A stretch of DNA of 64,000 nucleotides, from NCBI GenBank assembly GCA_035373625.1, contig DAOSNS010000022.1, forward strand, positions 11,036-75,035. The letters run 5' to 3'. The translations under genes and the position numbers were made by a program. Below, one piece after another: positions 51,925-62,100 of this stretch. A model generated the notes under the pieces. It ran no database searches, had not been told where the DNA came from, and was given only the letters and a program-made list of their open reading frames with translations. The number at the start of each line of letters is the position of its first letter. Position 1 is the stretch's first letter. This stretch comes from DSWT01 sp035373625 (GTDB taxonomy: Bacteria > Chloroflexota > Anaerolineae > B4-G1 > SLSP01).

Positions 51925-53643
51925 ATGCCCAGAAAATCATCATTCGTTCGGCCTTTGACCCTGATTGTGTTCGTGACCGTGGTTGCCTTCACGGCCTGTT
52001 CGTCTCCCACGTCTCAACCTGCGTCTCAGCCCACACCGACGGCGGAGGTCACCGTGGAGCCGACGATTCCCCCCGTACCGCCGAAAACGGAAACACCGGC
52101 GCCGGCGACCGCGACGTCTGAAACCGTGGCGACAGAGGGGTCATCTACCGACGGAGCACTCCAGTTCACTTTCGAGGATGGCGCGCAAGGCTGGATGCCG
52201 CGCGGCGATGCGTCGGTCAGCGTGGTGGACGACATGGCCCATTCCGGTTCTCACAGCTTGCTGGTGACGAACCGTGCCGCCAACTGGCACGGCGCGACAG
52301 TAGACGTATCGCAGCGACTGAAGCCGGGCAATATGTACGAGATCGGCGGGTACGTGCGGCTGGCCCAGGGCGCGCCCGCCAGCCGGGTGATCATCACTAT
52401 GCAGCGCACGCCAGCCGATGGTCAGACGGTGTACGAATGGATTGCGCCTAGCCCAGAAAACGGTGTGACGGATGCCGGGTGGGTTCATCTTCAGGGACGC
52501 TATTCCTTCAGCGGCGAGGCGAAAGAACTCCTGCTCTACGTGGAAAGCCCGGATGCCGAGCTGGTCTCCTTTTACGTTGATGACATTACGATTGGTGGAC
52601 AATTGCAATTGTTGCCACAGATGGACATCCCTTCGGTTTACGAAACGCTCGCCCCTTACTTCCCGGTCGGCGCGGCGTTTAGCCCAAGCCAACTTGACAG
52701 CGAGCCACATGTCGCCTTGATGACACGCCACTTCAACAGCCTCACGCCCGAAAACACGATGAAGCCCGGCCCGATCCAGCCGAGCGAGGGGAACTTCGCA
52801 TGGGCCGGCGCCGACAGGCTGGTCGAGTTTGCCAAAGCGCACAACATGGCCGTTCACGGTCATACGCTGGTCTGGCATCAACAAACGGCGGAGTGGATGT
52901 TCAAGGATGCCGCCGGAAACAAAATGACGGCAACGCCGGAGAACAAAGAATTGCTACTGAAGCGGCTGGAAGAGCACATTCGTGCGGTTGTCGGGCGGTA
53001 CAAGGATGCCGTCAACGTTTGGGATGTGGTCAATGAAGTGGTTGATGAGAACCGCCCCGATTGTATGCGCCGCTCGCCGTGGTACGAGATTACCGGCATG
53101 GACTACATCGTGACGGCTTTCCGCGTCGCGCGTGAAGAAGACCCTGACGCCGTCTTGCTTCTGAACGATTTCAACACGTATTATGTGAGGAAGCGCGAGT
53201 GTATCTATAATCTGGTGCACAACCTGCAAGCCCAGGGCGTGCCTGTTGACGGTATTGGGATGCAAATGCATATCAACATTCAGGTCCCCTCCATTAGCTC
53301 AGTCGAAGCGGCCATCGAGCGGTTTGCCGAATTGGGTGAAGTTCACATCACCGAGCTGGATATGAGCCTTTACACCAATGATACGACCGCGTATGCCGTC
53401 ATACCGGACAAACTCTTGCTTCAACAAGGGTACCGCTATCGGGACATCTTTGAGGTTCTCAAACGCCATGCCGACGTCATCGGCTCGGTGACGTTCTGGG
53501 GAATAGCCGACGACAACACGTGGCTGAAAACATTCCCCACGACACGGCTTAACCTGCCGCTGCTCTTCGACGAACAGTTGCAGGCCAAGTATGCCTACTG
53601 GGGCGTCGTTGATCCCTCGAAATTGCCGGAGAAGACGCCGTAA
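51925..53643 (+). CDS. Endo-1,4-beta-xylanase (GH10) lipoprotein with carbohydrate-binding module
   Basis: 572 aa from the ATG at 51925 (GAGGA upstream). Lipobox FTAC after a hydrophobic segment, then a Pro/Thr linker. A CBM4/9-type jelly-roll (residues about 70-215, FTFEDGAQGWMPRGDASVSV ... LLLYVESPDAELVSFYVDDI) precedes the GH10 barrel. The catalytic acid/base is Glu in WDVVNEVVDEN and the nucleophile Glu in VHITELDMSLY. HTLVWHQQTAEWMF is the conserved substrate loop. It hydrolyses xylan outside the cell. The rhamnose isomerase and polyol dehydrogenase nearby fit plant-polysaccharide use. Confidence 0.95.
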   Translation: MPRKSSFVRPLTLIVFVTVVAFTACSSPTSQPASQPTPTAEVTVEPTIPPVPPKTETPAPATATSETVATEGSSTDGALQFTFEDGAQGWMPRGDASVSVVDDMAHSGSHSLLVTNRAANWHGATVDVSQRLKPGNMYEIGGYVRLAQGAPASRVIITMQRTPADGQTVYEWIAPSPENGVTDAGWVHLQGRYSFSGEAKELLLYVESPDAELVSFYVDDITIGGQLQLLPQMDIPSVYETLAPYFPVGAAFSPSQLDSEPHVALMTRHFNSLTPENTMKPGPIQPSEGNFAWAGADRLVEFAKAHNMAVHGHTLVWHQQTAEWMFKDAAGNKMTATPENKELLLKRLEEHIRAVVGRYKDAVNVWDVVNEVVDENRPDCMRRSPWYEITGMDYIVTAFRVAREEDPDAVLLLNDFNTYYVRKRECIYNLVHNLQAQGVPVDGIGMQMHINIQVPSISSVEAAIERFAELGEVHITELDMSLYTNDTTAYAVIPDKLLLQQGYRYRDIFEVLKRHADVIGSVTFWGIADDNTWLKTFPTTRLNLPLLFDEQLQAKYAYWGVVDPSKLPEKTP

Positions 53644-53647
53644 TACC

Positions 53648-54958
53648 TCAAGAAAGGGCATCCTTCAGCCGGCCGAAGTGGCAGTGCTTGAACTTCTTCC
53701 CACTCCCGCATGGACACGGATCGTTGCGCCTGGCCTGTGCGAAGCGGACCGCCAGTTCCGCTTCTTCCTGGGCCAGGCGTCGCATCACGTTGGCAGGCGC
53801 GCGGCGCTGACGCAGTTCCTCGGCCATCATCCGCATGGGATGCTCGATGTGGGTGAAGAACGCTTTGTAGCCTTCGCAGAGATAGTTGAGTCCGGGTTCA
53901 CCATCCGGTGTGACCGCGATACGATTTTTGGGACAGCCGCCGTTGCAGATGAAGCGCACCTCGCAGTCGCGGCATTGTCGGGGAAGCATATCGCGCTTGG
54001 CCTGTCCGAACGCCCATTGTGCCTCTGAGGCCACCATCTCGACAAGCGGCGTCTCCATGATATTGCCGAGCCGGTAGCGCGGTTCGACGAAGTGGTCGCA
54101 GGCGTAGAGGTCGCCGTTGTGTTCCAGGGCCAGACCCAGGCCACACGTCGGCTCGAAGACACACAGCCCAGGTCGTTGGCCCATCCACGCCGCCAGTGCC
54201 ACGTCGAAAATCTGCACGTAGACGTGGCCCACGTCGCGGCGCACCCACTCATCGAACACGCCGCTGAGGAAATCGCCGTACTGCCGCGCGGTGACGGAAT
54301 GCTCGGTGAGTGTCGTCCCCTCCTGAAATCCGGTCTCGTTGTCGCGCCGCACAATCGGGATGAACTGGATGAACTGCGCTCCCACCACGTCACGGAAGAA
54401 ACGATAGACTTCGACCGGGTGATCGGCATTGGCCTGATGCACGGTGCAGAGGATGTTGTATTCGACGCCGTGCTTGTGCAGGATGTCCCGCCCGCGCATG
54501 ACCCGCTCCCACGTGGGCGCACCGCCCTTGTCGCGGCGATAGGCGTCGTGCATCGCCTGCGGCCCATCGAGGCTGAGGCCGATGAGGAAGTCGTGCGCTT
54601 TGAAGAATTCGCCCCAGGCGTCATCCAGCAGCGTACCGTTGGTTTGCAGCGTGTTGATGATGCGCATACCGGGCCGTTTGTACTGCTCCTGCAAGGCGAC
54701 AGCGCGCTCGAAGAAGTCAACGCCCATCAGCAGCGGTTCGCCGCCCTGCCAGCCGAATGTGACTTCGGGCACGCGCTGTGCCGCGATGTACTGCCGGGTG
54801 AAGCTCTCCAGCACGGCGTCAGGCATGCGGAAGTCGCTGCCGGGGTAGAGCTTTTCTTTGGGGAGGTAATAGCAGTAGGCGCAATTGAGGTTACATACCG
54901 GCCCGCGTGGCTTCACCATCACGTGAAACGCGCGCGGGCCAGCCACGGAATGGGGCAT
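53648..54958 (-). CDS. Anaerobic sulfatase-maturase-like radical SAM/SPASM protein with SEC-C tail
   Basis: 436 aa. The radical SAM cluster CxxxCxxC is VCNLNCAYCYY (Cys22, Cys26, Cys29). GWQGGEPLLMGVDFF, TLQTNGTLLDDAW and GLSLDGPQAMHDAYRRDKGG are typical of AnSME. The SPASM cysteines follow (CGLGLALEHNGDLYACDHFV, CRDCEVRFICNGGCPKNR). A C-terminal SEC-C zinc motif (DPCPCGSGKKFKHCH) is added. AnSMEs oxidise an active-site Cys or Ser of sulfatases to formylglycine. No sulfatase is in this window, so the target is unknown. Convergent with the xylanase gene. Confidence 0.92.
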   Translation of the reverse strand: MPHSVAGPRAFHVMVKPRGPVCNLNCAYCYYLPKEKLYPGSDFRMPDAVLESFTRQYIAAQRVPEVTFGWQGGEPLLMGVDFFERAVALQEQYKRPGMRIINTLQTNGTLLDDAWGEFFKAHDFLIGLSLDGPQAMHDAYRRDKGGAPTWERVMRGRDILHKHGVEYNILCTVHQANADHPVEVYRFFRDVVGAQFIQFIPIVRRDNETGFQEGTTLTEHSVTARQYGDFLSGVFDEWVRRDVGHVYVQIFDVALAAWMGQRPGLCVFEPTCGLGLALEHNGDLYACDHFVEPRYRLGNIMETPLVEMVASEAQWAFGQAKRDMLPRQCRDCEVRFICNGGCPKNRIAVTPDGEPGLNYLCEGYKAFFTHIEHPMRMMAEELRQRRAPANVMRRLAQEEAELAVRFAQARRNDPCPCGSGKKFKHCHFGRLKDALS

Positions 54959-54977
54959 TTTGACTTCTCCTAAAACA

Positions 54978-55041
54978 CCTCAACGGACTGAACGGATTCA
55001 ACGGAGAATTTTTCCGTTAAGAGCCGTTCAATCCGTTGAGG
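54978..55041. repeat. Long palindromic repeat of the CAACGG family
   Basis: CCTCAACGGACTGAACGG (54978-54995) pairs with CCGTTCAATCCGTTGAGG (55024-55041) with one mismatch, and inside AACGGA pairs with TCCGTT. It can fold as one large stem in the mRNA. Located between the rhamnose isomerase and radical SAM genes. Confidence 0.8.
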
Positions 55042-55056
55042 TAAGTGTGACGTTGT

Positions 55057-56298
55057 TTACTGATACCCGCCGCTGGTTTCGGCGAGGCCGCGTTCCTTGC
55101 GGATTTTCTCCTCATAACCGCTGGCCCGGTAGGCGGCAAGCGGATCCACCGGCACGCCCATTTCCTCGCGGACGACGGCCAGCAGCGGACGCACATCATA
55201 GCGGAAGGCCTCGGTAAGGATGCGGTGCGCGCCCAGGACATCACCTTCGGCCTGCGCGGCGGCGAGCTGCTGACGCGGCACGAGCAGCGCTTTGGCATAG
55301 GCTTCCTGGCAATTGAGCACCGAGTAGATCATCGGCGCCAGTTTGCCCTCGATGGCGTGGGATTGGTCAATCATATAGGCGACGTTGACCGCCGTGGTGT
55401 GCGCCGGTTCGGATGCACCCAGTTCGGCGTCGGCCAGCTCGTTATAGATGAGGAACAGCTCGTAAGGGTTGACCGTGCCCACGATGAGGTCATCGTCCGC
55501 GTACTTGCGGTTGTTGAAGTGGAAGCCGCCCAGCTTGCCCTCATCGAGCAAGAAAGCGACGATCTGCTCGATGTTGACGCCCTGCGCGTGGTGTCCCAGG
55601 TCCACCAGCACCTGCGCCTGCTCGCCGAGTTTGAGGCTGAAAGCATACGACGTGCCCCAGTCGGGGATGTCGGTGTTGTAGAAGGCCGGCTCGAACAGCT
55701 TGTACTCGATGAGCATACGCCCGCCCGCCGGCAAATGCGCGTAGACCTGCCGCAGCCCCTCTTCGAAGCGCCGCTTGCGCCCGCGCAGACTATCCTGGCC
55801 GGCGTAGTTTGTCCCATCGGCGAACCAAAGGCTCAGGTCGCGGCTGCCGGTCTTGGTCATAATCTCGCAGCACTCCAGGATGTGATCCAGTGCCATCTCG
55901 CGGATGCCGGGATCGGGATTGCCGAAGGATCCCAGCCGGTAGGCGTCGTCCTGGAACACATTGGGGTTGATCGCGCCCAGCTTGATGCCCTGCGCTTCGG
56001 CGTACTCACGCATCGCGGTATAGTCGTTGTCCTCCGGCCTGTCCCAGGGGATATGCAGCGCCACCGACGGCGCGATGCCCGTCATCTTATGGACCATCGC
56101 CGCGTCATCGAGTTTCTCGCGGGTGGTGACGGCGGCACCCGGCCACGCGAACGCCTTGAAGCGCGTGCCGCTGTTGGCGTAACCCCATGATGGCGTCTCG
56201 ATCTTTTGTGCCTTCAGCCGTGCCTTGACGGCCTCGATGTCAATCCCTTTGCGTGTTACATCTTCGACAAACAGCTCGTACATGGGTCGGTAGTGCAT
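55057..56298 (-). CDS. L-rhamnose isomerase-type sugar isomerase
   Basis: 413 aa of the xylose-isomerase-like TIM-barrel type found as RhaI in Pseudomonas stutzeri and many Chloroflexota. Typical segments: LKAQKIETPSWGYANSGTRF, VALHIPWDRPEDNDYTAMRE, LGAINPNVFQDDAYRLGSFG, LSLWFADGTNYAGQDSLRGR, MLIEYKLFEPAFYNTDIPDW (metal Glu), VLVDLGHHAQGVNIEQIVAF and GGFHFNNRKYADDDLIVG. It interconverts aldose and ketose, L-rhamnose and L-rhamnulose the likeliest pair. No rhamnulokinase or aldolase is adjacent. GGAGGAG precedes the ATG. Confidence 0.88.
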   Translation of the reverse strand: MHYRPMYELFVEDVTRKGIDIEAVKARLKAQKIETPSWGYANSGTRFKAFAWPGAAVTTREKLDDAAMVHKMTGIAPSVALHIPWDRPEDNDYTAMREYAEAQGIKLGAINPNVFQDDAYRLGSFGNPDPGIREMALDHILECCEIMTKTGSRDLSLWFADGTNYAGQDSLRGRKRRFEEGLRQVYAHLPAGGRMLIEYKLFEPAFYNTDIPDWGTSYAFSLKLGEQAQVLVDLGHHAQGVNIEQIVAFLLDEGKLGGFHFNNRKYADDDLIVGTVNPYELFLIYNELADAELGASEPAHTTAVNVAYMIDQSHAIEGKLAPMIYSVLNCQEAYAKALLVPRQQLAAAQAEGDVLGAHRILTEAFRYDVRPLLAVVREEMGVPVDPLAAYRASGYEEKIRKERGLAETSGGYQ

Positions 56299-56335
56299 GG
56301 GTTCTCCTCCAGATAGTTACGAACCATACGCCCCG

Positions 56336-56761
56336 CTACGTCTTAGCTTCCCGAAGCTCGGCTTTTTGCTGGCGGTAGATATTGGTAGCTGACGGATAGT
56401 AGAGATCAACCTTTTCGATCAATTCAAAAATCTGGATGGGTTTGGAGAGATAATCATCACAGCCAGCAGCCAAGAAACGTTCACGGTCACCCTGCATCGC
56501 GGAAGCCGTGATGGCGATCACCGGAATATCTTGAAGTGCAGGGTCGGCCTTGATGCGCCCGACGACTTCGATGCCGTCCATTTTGGGCAGTCCGATGTCG
56601 AGGAGTACCAGCGGCGGCTTCAACTCTTGTACCATCTGCAGGCCACTTTCGCCATCTTCAGCCTCGACGACGGTATACCCACGCCGTTCCAACGTGCGAC
56701 GAACCAGACGCCGGTTATGGGGATTGTCCTCGATGTAGAGGATAGTCTTCTGTTCGATCAT
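56336..56761 (-). CDS. Single-domain response regulator
   Basis: 141 aa. Receiver only: Glu/Asp in TILYIEDNPHNRRLVRRTLE, phosphoacceptor Asp in LVLLDIGLPKMDG, Thr/Ser in AITASAM and Lys in YLSKPIQIFELIE. No output domain. It lies 231 bp downstream of the PLP enzyme-receiver fusion on the same strand, so it is a candidate partner of the same kinase. Confidence 0.93.
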   Translation of the reverse strand: MIEQKTILYIEDNPHNRRLVRRTLERRGYTVVEAEDGESGLQMVQELKPPLVLLDIGLPKMDGIEVVGRIKADPALQDIPVIAITASAMQGDRERFLAAGCDDYLSKPIQIFELIEKVDLYYPSATNIYRQQKAELREAKT

Positions 56762-56813
56762 ACGCGATCCTTATCCGCCCTTATGCCACAACAATTTATA
56801 CACCTTATTATAG

Positions 56814-56857
56814 GACAAGCTGCCAGTTTGTCTACTGCGACAAACCGGCAGCTTGCC
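56814..56857. repeat. Large inverted repeat
   Basis: GACAAGCTGCCAGTTTGTC (56814-56832) pairs with GACAAACCGGCAGCTTGCC (56839-56857), 17 of 19 positions, loop of 6. It lies between two minus-strand genes, and could be a terminator or dispersed palindrome. Confidence 0.7.
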
Positions 56858-56992
56858 TACCCAACCCCACCCTGTTATTCGACGGTATCCCGTCCCCATC
56901 CGATAACTGTCTATAGCTTACCATAATTCGCTTCATTTGACGTTTGTGTTTTGTGGCAATTTCGTTGCAGTTATGTTTGTGCCGTTATACAC

Positions 56993-59119
56993 TCACTCTG
57001 GCAGGATGGCTTCGATGTGCGCCAGAAAGTTGCTGCGATCCAGCGTACCTTTTTCCCAGAGGGAATCGGCCAATGCTGTCAGGCGCATACGCTGCGCGGG
57101 GGGGATGTCCTTCGCCGACATGACGATGATGGGAACCTCACGCATCTCCGGCATATTCCGCAGTGTTTCCAGGAGCTGTTCACCGGCGATGTCAGGCAGG
57201 ATCAGGTCAAGGATGATGAGGTCGGGGCGGTCCTGCGCGATGACTTGCAGGGCTTCATGGGCGGAGTGCGCTTCGTCAATTCTGAAGCGTTGGCGTGCCT
57301 GGAACAGGCGATGCAACAACCGCGCATCAGAAAGGTTGTCATCAATGACCAGGATGCGTGGGCGTGCGTCAGCGCCAAAGGTGACCTCTTCTTCTGGCAT
57401 AGGAGAAGACTCGCCCCTGGTTGTTTTTTCCACTTTCTTCTTTGGAGGTTCGATTTTATCGCCAAGCAGTTCTACCACGTGGTGGACGAGTTCTTGGGTT
57501 CCGAAGGCCCCTTTTTGCCAGATGGACTGGGTGTAACGCCGCAGACGTGTCCATTCTTCGTCGCTCAGAGATTTTGCAGACACAATGACAACCGGGATGG
57601 TGCTGGTGCGGGGGTCGGTCTTGAGCTTTTCGAGGATGGAGAAACCATCCATATCCGGTAGGGTCAGATCGAGTACCACCAGGTCGGGCTGGCGTTGCCG
57701 CACCAGGTCAAGGCCATCTGTGCCGCTATGGGCTTCGAAGACGCGGTAGTTCTTATACCGCAACAGCAGGCGACGAATAAGGCGACTGTCGTGCGGATTA
57801 TCGTCAACGATAACGATGGTGGTGATCTGTTCATCAAGCTGTTCCAGAACGGAAACCAGCCCTTCTTTGGAGTAGTGGGTTGTCGGCTCAATGGCGAGAG
57901 CATCTGATGCCGCCATTTGCAGGTGGAAGGCGTAACGATCCTCAAGGGCGTGCTTCTCGGCGCTGAAGGTATGCCCGGAGCAGTTGACGACGACACATTC
58001 ATCGGCCCGGATGATGTTGTTTTCGATGAGCTTTTCCAGGCCGGCGAAGGCCACGCTGGCCGCCGGCTCCATTGAATAGCCCTCGATACGCGCAACACGG
58101 CGCATGGCGCGGAAGGCATCGCCATCGGCGACGGCTACCATCGCGCCGCCATAACGGTCGTTGGCCTTCTTGAGGATTTCGTAGGCCAGGCCGGGTTTAC
58201 CCGTTGACAGCACCGTGATCAAGGTATCGGGGATGACCGGCTCGGCCTTGTCCAACCCCTTCTCCCAGGCGCGCACCATCGGCGCGCACCCTTCGGCTTG
58301 AATGATGCCGAGTTTGGGGACCCGGTCAATGATGCCGGCTGCATAAAGCTCCTCAAAGCCTTTAAGGACACCCAGCGGCCCGATACCCCCGGAGACAGCC
58401 TGCACATACCAATCCGGCGCGCGCCAGCCCAATTGCTCGACGATTTCCAGGGCGATGGTTTTCATGCTCTCTTTGCCGGGGATGGATCTGGCACCGGTAT
58501 CTTGATAGATGCCACGCCGCGCGGCAAAGTCGCCGGCGACTTGTTTGGCCTGGTCATAGGTACCGGTGATTTTCACGACTTCCGCACCGTACAACGCCAG
58601 CTCGCGCATTTTTTCCGCCGGCACGCTGCTGGGCAGGAAGACCCACAATTTGATGCCCGCACGGGCGCAATAAGCGGCATAGGCTGCCGCCGCATTGCCG
58701 GTGGAGGCCAATACCAGCTCATCAATACCCTGCGCTTTGAGTACACTTGTGGTAAAGGCCGCTTGCCGATCCTTGAAAGACCCCGTGGGCTGACGCCGCT
58801 CATCTTTGATCCAAAGCTCTCCCAGCGCGCCATATTCCAACTCTCGCTCTAAGCCTCTGGCGCGGATAAGCGGCGTCCAGCCTTCGTCTCCCATCGAGAC
58901 GAATTCAAAATCGTCCGGGAAAGGGAGCAGCTCGCGGTAGCGCCACAGATCATAGGAGCGCGCTTGTAATTGCGCCGGCCAATCATGGGGGAGCGCTGTG
59001 ATATTATAACGGGCGTCAAGCCAACTACCACCACAGGCCGGGCACATGCCGGCGAACAGGTTCGCCGGCATAGTGTGCCCACACTCCAGACATTTAACAG
59101 ATGTGAATAGCGTTTTCAT
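56993..59119 (-). CDS. Threonine-synthase-like PLP enzyme fused to two receiver domains
   Basis: 708 aa in one frame. Residues 1-30 form a zinc ribbon (Cys10, Cys13, Cys26, Cys29). Residues about 60-425 are a fold-II PLP enzyme of threonine synthase type: Schiff-base Lys116 in RQPTGSFKDRQAAF, LASTGNAAAAYAAYCARAGI, VQAVSGGIGPLGVLKGFEEL and EPAASVAFAGLEKLI. Receiver 1 spans about 435-555 (Asp439/440, phosphoacceptor Asp484, Lys516). Receiver 2 spans about 588-705 (Asp593/594, Asp638, Lys670). A basic acidic-flanked linker (KIEPPKKKVEKTT) separates the receivers. All catalytic and receiver residues look intact. It starts 44 bp after the large kinase gene on the same strand. Threonine synthase converts O-phosphohomoserine to threonine; whether that activity remains is unknown. 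Confidence 0.9.
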   Translation of the reverse strand: MKTLFTSVKCLECGHTMPANLFAGMCPACGGSWLDARYNITALPHDWPAQLQARSYDLWRYRELLPFPDDFEFVSMGDEGWTPLIRARGLERELEYGALGELWIKDERRQPTGSFKDRQAAFTTSVLKAQGIDELVLASTGNAAAAYAAYCARAGIKLWVFLPSSVPAEKMRELALYGAEVVKITGTYDQAKQVAGDFAARRGIYQDTGARSIPGKESMKTIALEIVEQLGWRAPDWYVQAVSGGIGPLGVLKGFEELYAAGIIDRVPKLGIIQAEGCAPMVRAWEKGLDKAEPVIPDTLITVLSTGKPGLAYEILKKANDRYGGAMVAVADGDAFRAMRRVARIEGYSMEPAASVAFAGLEKLIENNIIRADECVVVNCSGHTFSAEKHALEDRYAFHLQMAASDALAIEPTTHYSKEGLVSVLEQLDEQITTIVIVDDNPHDSRLIRRLLLRYKNYRVFEAHSGTDGLDLVRQRQPDLVVLDLTLPDMDGFSILEKLKTDPRTSTIPVVIVSAKSLSDEEWTRLRRYTQSIWQKGAFGTQELVHHVVELLGDKIEPPKKKVEKTTRGESSPMPEEEVTFGADARPRILVIDDNLSDARLLHRLFQARQRFRIDEAHSAHEALQVIAQDRPDLIILDLILPDIAGEQLLETLRNMPEMREVPIIVMSAKDIPPAQRMRLTALADSLWEKGTLDRSNFLAHIEAILPE

Positions 59120-59163
59120 CAGCCGTGCATTGCGCTTTGTTTATGATGATGTCCACCTTGTTA

Positions 59164-62100
59164 CTATACGATGGCGGGCAGATATACTGTAAAGGTACTC
59201 CCTTTCCCAAGTTTGCTGCGCACCGTGAGTTTGCCGTTGTGCATCTCCACTAACAAACGCGTGATGGATAGTCCCAGGCCGGTTCCTTCGGCACGACGGG
59301 TGAAAGAACCGTCCACCTGACGGAAACGTTCGAAGATCTTATCTATATCTTCCTCGGCAATACCGATCCCCGTGTCTTCAACGGCAATGCACACATCATT
59401 TGCGTCGCGGTAGGCGCGCACGGTGATGCCACCGGTTTCGGTGAACTTGAAAGCGTTCGAGATCAGGTTGTTCAATACCTGCATAATACGCACCGGATCA
59501 GCGTAGATGCGCGGCAACCCTGGCTCGACAACGACTTCGAAGTTTAGCGGGCTGTCAATGAACAAACCGGCGTTGTTGCTCTTGACGGTGTCGAGGAGTT
59601 GGCCTACCTCCAAAGGCTCCATGTGCAGTTCCAGACGCCCGGCCTCGATCTTGGCCAGGTCAAGAATGTCATTGATGAGATTGAGCAGATGCTTGCTGTT
59701 GGTCTCAATGGACTGCATATCCTCGTAACTTTCTTCCGGCACCTGGCCTTCGAGGTCCATCAACAGAAGCTGGATGTAGCCGATGATCGAGTTAAGCGGT
59801 GTGCGCAACTCGTGGCTCATGTTCGCCAGGAATTCACTCTTCAGGCGATCCACCTGGCGGGTTTCCTGGAAGAGACGGGCGTTTTCGATGGCGGTGGCGA
59901 TCTGCCCGGCCAGTGTCGTTTGGATGAGAATATCCTCGTCGGTGAAGTGGTTCAGCTGGTCGGACTGCACATCGAGGACACCCAGGACATGTTCACCGAC
60001 GATGAGTGGGACGGCCAGTTCGGAGCGGGTATTGGGCAGCAGGGGATTGGGAAGGAAATCGGGCGCGGCGCGTACGTCGTTGACGATGACACCCTCGCGG
60101 GTGCGGAAGGCGCGCGCCACCAGCGAAGTCTCACTGTTGGCGGCGATCTTCCAGCCTTGCGCTTTCATCTGCTTACCGGCTTCGCCGGCACCGGCGGCCA
60201 GGACAAGGGATTCTCCGGCTTCGTCAATCAGATAGATGTGCGCGTGGTAGAGGCCAAAGTTTGCTTTGGTCAGTTCGACGACCTGGCTAAGCAATTGGTC
60301 AGGATCAAGGATGGTGGCGGCTGCCGTGCCGACTTCCGCCACAGTTTGCAGCTCGGACGCGCGTTTCTGGATCTCGGCCTGTGCCTGTTTCATCGCGGTG
60401 ATGTCGGCATACGCCCCCAGGACGGCATAAACTTCGCCCTGGGCATTGTAGAGGGGCACTTTGGTCGTGCGCAGCCAGATGAGACCCCCATCCGGCGTGG
60501 TCTGGGGTTCCTCATAATTGACCTTGGCCTCGCCCGTTTCGAGCACGTGGCGGTCATCGGCCTGGTAGAGGGCGACCTGATCTTTCCACGGCATATCGTG
60601 ATCGGTCTTGCCGATGACCTGTTCGGGGGAGTCAAAGCCCGCATCGTGGGCAAAGTTCGTGTTACAACCCAGATAGACCAGGTTCTTATCTTTCCAGAAG
60701 ATAGACTCCGGCAGATTATCCATGACCATCTGCAACATCTGCCGCGATTCGCGGACGATCTCTTCAGCCTGCTTGCGCTCGGTAATGTCCACAGAGACAC
60801 CCAAAATCTGGTTAGCCACGCCATCCGGGCCGATCAGGGGACGTTTCGTGGTTTGTAGCCAGCGGAGGTTGCCCTGGCTGTCGGTGATCGGCTCTTCGGG
60901 GATGAAAAGCTCTTGCTGCGAATCCATCACGGCACGGTCAGCTTCCAGGAAGGCCCGCACTTCGTCAACATTAGGGTTGAAATCGGCATCCGATTTGCCG
61001 ATCAACTCCTCGACGGTTGTGCCGTAGGCATCGGCGAGGGCTTTATTGACCAGGACGAATTTGCCGTCACGGTCTTTCACAAAGATGAAGTTGGGTGTGG
61101 CATCAATAACGCGGCGTAAGAAGAGACGTTGTTCCTGCGCTAGCTGCTCGGCGTGCTGCCGCTCCTCGAACAAGTGCGCATTTTGGATGGCGGTGGCGAT
61201 CTGCCCGGCCAGTGTCGTTTGGATGAGAATATCCTCGTCGGTGAAGTGGTTCAGCTGGTCGGACTGCACATCGAGGACACCCAGGACATGTTCACCGACG
61301 ATGAGTGGGACGGCCAGTTCGGAGCGGGTATTGGGCAGCAGGGGATTGGGAAGGAAATCGGGCGCGGCGCGTACGTCGTTGACGATGACACCCTCGCGGG
61401 TGCGGAAGGCGCGCGCCACCAGCGAAGTCTCACTGTTGGCGGCGATCTTCCAGCCTTGCGCTTTCATCTGCTTACCGGCTTCGCCGGCACCGGCGGCCAG
61501 GACAAGGGATTCTCCGGCTTCGTCAATCAGATAGATGTGCGCGTGGTAGAGGCCAAAGTTTGCTTTGGTCAGTTCGACGACCTGGCTAAGCAATTGGTCA
61601 GGATCAAGGATGGTGGCGGCTGCCGTGCCGACTTCCGCCACAGTTTGCAGCTCGGACGCGCGTTTCTGGATCTCGGCCTGTGCCTGTTTCATCGCGGTGA
61701 TGTCGGCATACGCCCCCAGGACGGCATAAACTTCGCCCTGGGCATTGTAGAGGGGCACTTTGGTCGTGCGCAGCCAGATGAGACCCCCATCCGGCGTGGT
61801 CTGGGGTTCCTCATAATTGACCTTGGCCTCGCCCGTTTCGAGCACGTGGCGGTCATCGGCCTGGTAGAGGGCGACCTGATCTTTCCACGGCATATCGTGA
61901 TCGGTCTTGCCGATGACCTGTTCGGGGGAGTCAAAGCCCGCATCGTGGGCAAAGTTCGTGTTACAACCCAGATAGACCAGGTTCTTATCTTTCCAGAAGA
62001 TAGACTCCGGCAGATTATCCATGACCATCTGCAACATCTGCCGCGATTCGCGGACGATCTCTTCAGCCTGCTTGCGCTCGGTAATGTCCACAGAGACACC

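Noticed and set aside
59599..60858. 419-codon plus-strand frame (and its copy at 61153-62157)
   Set aside because: Antisense shadow of the duplicated kinase modules; identical only because the DNA is duplicated.
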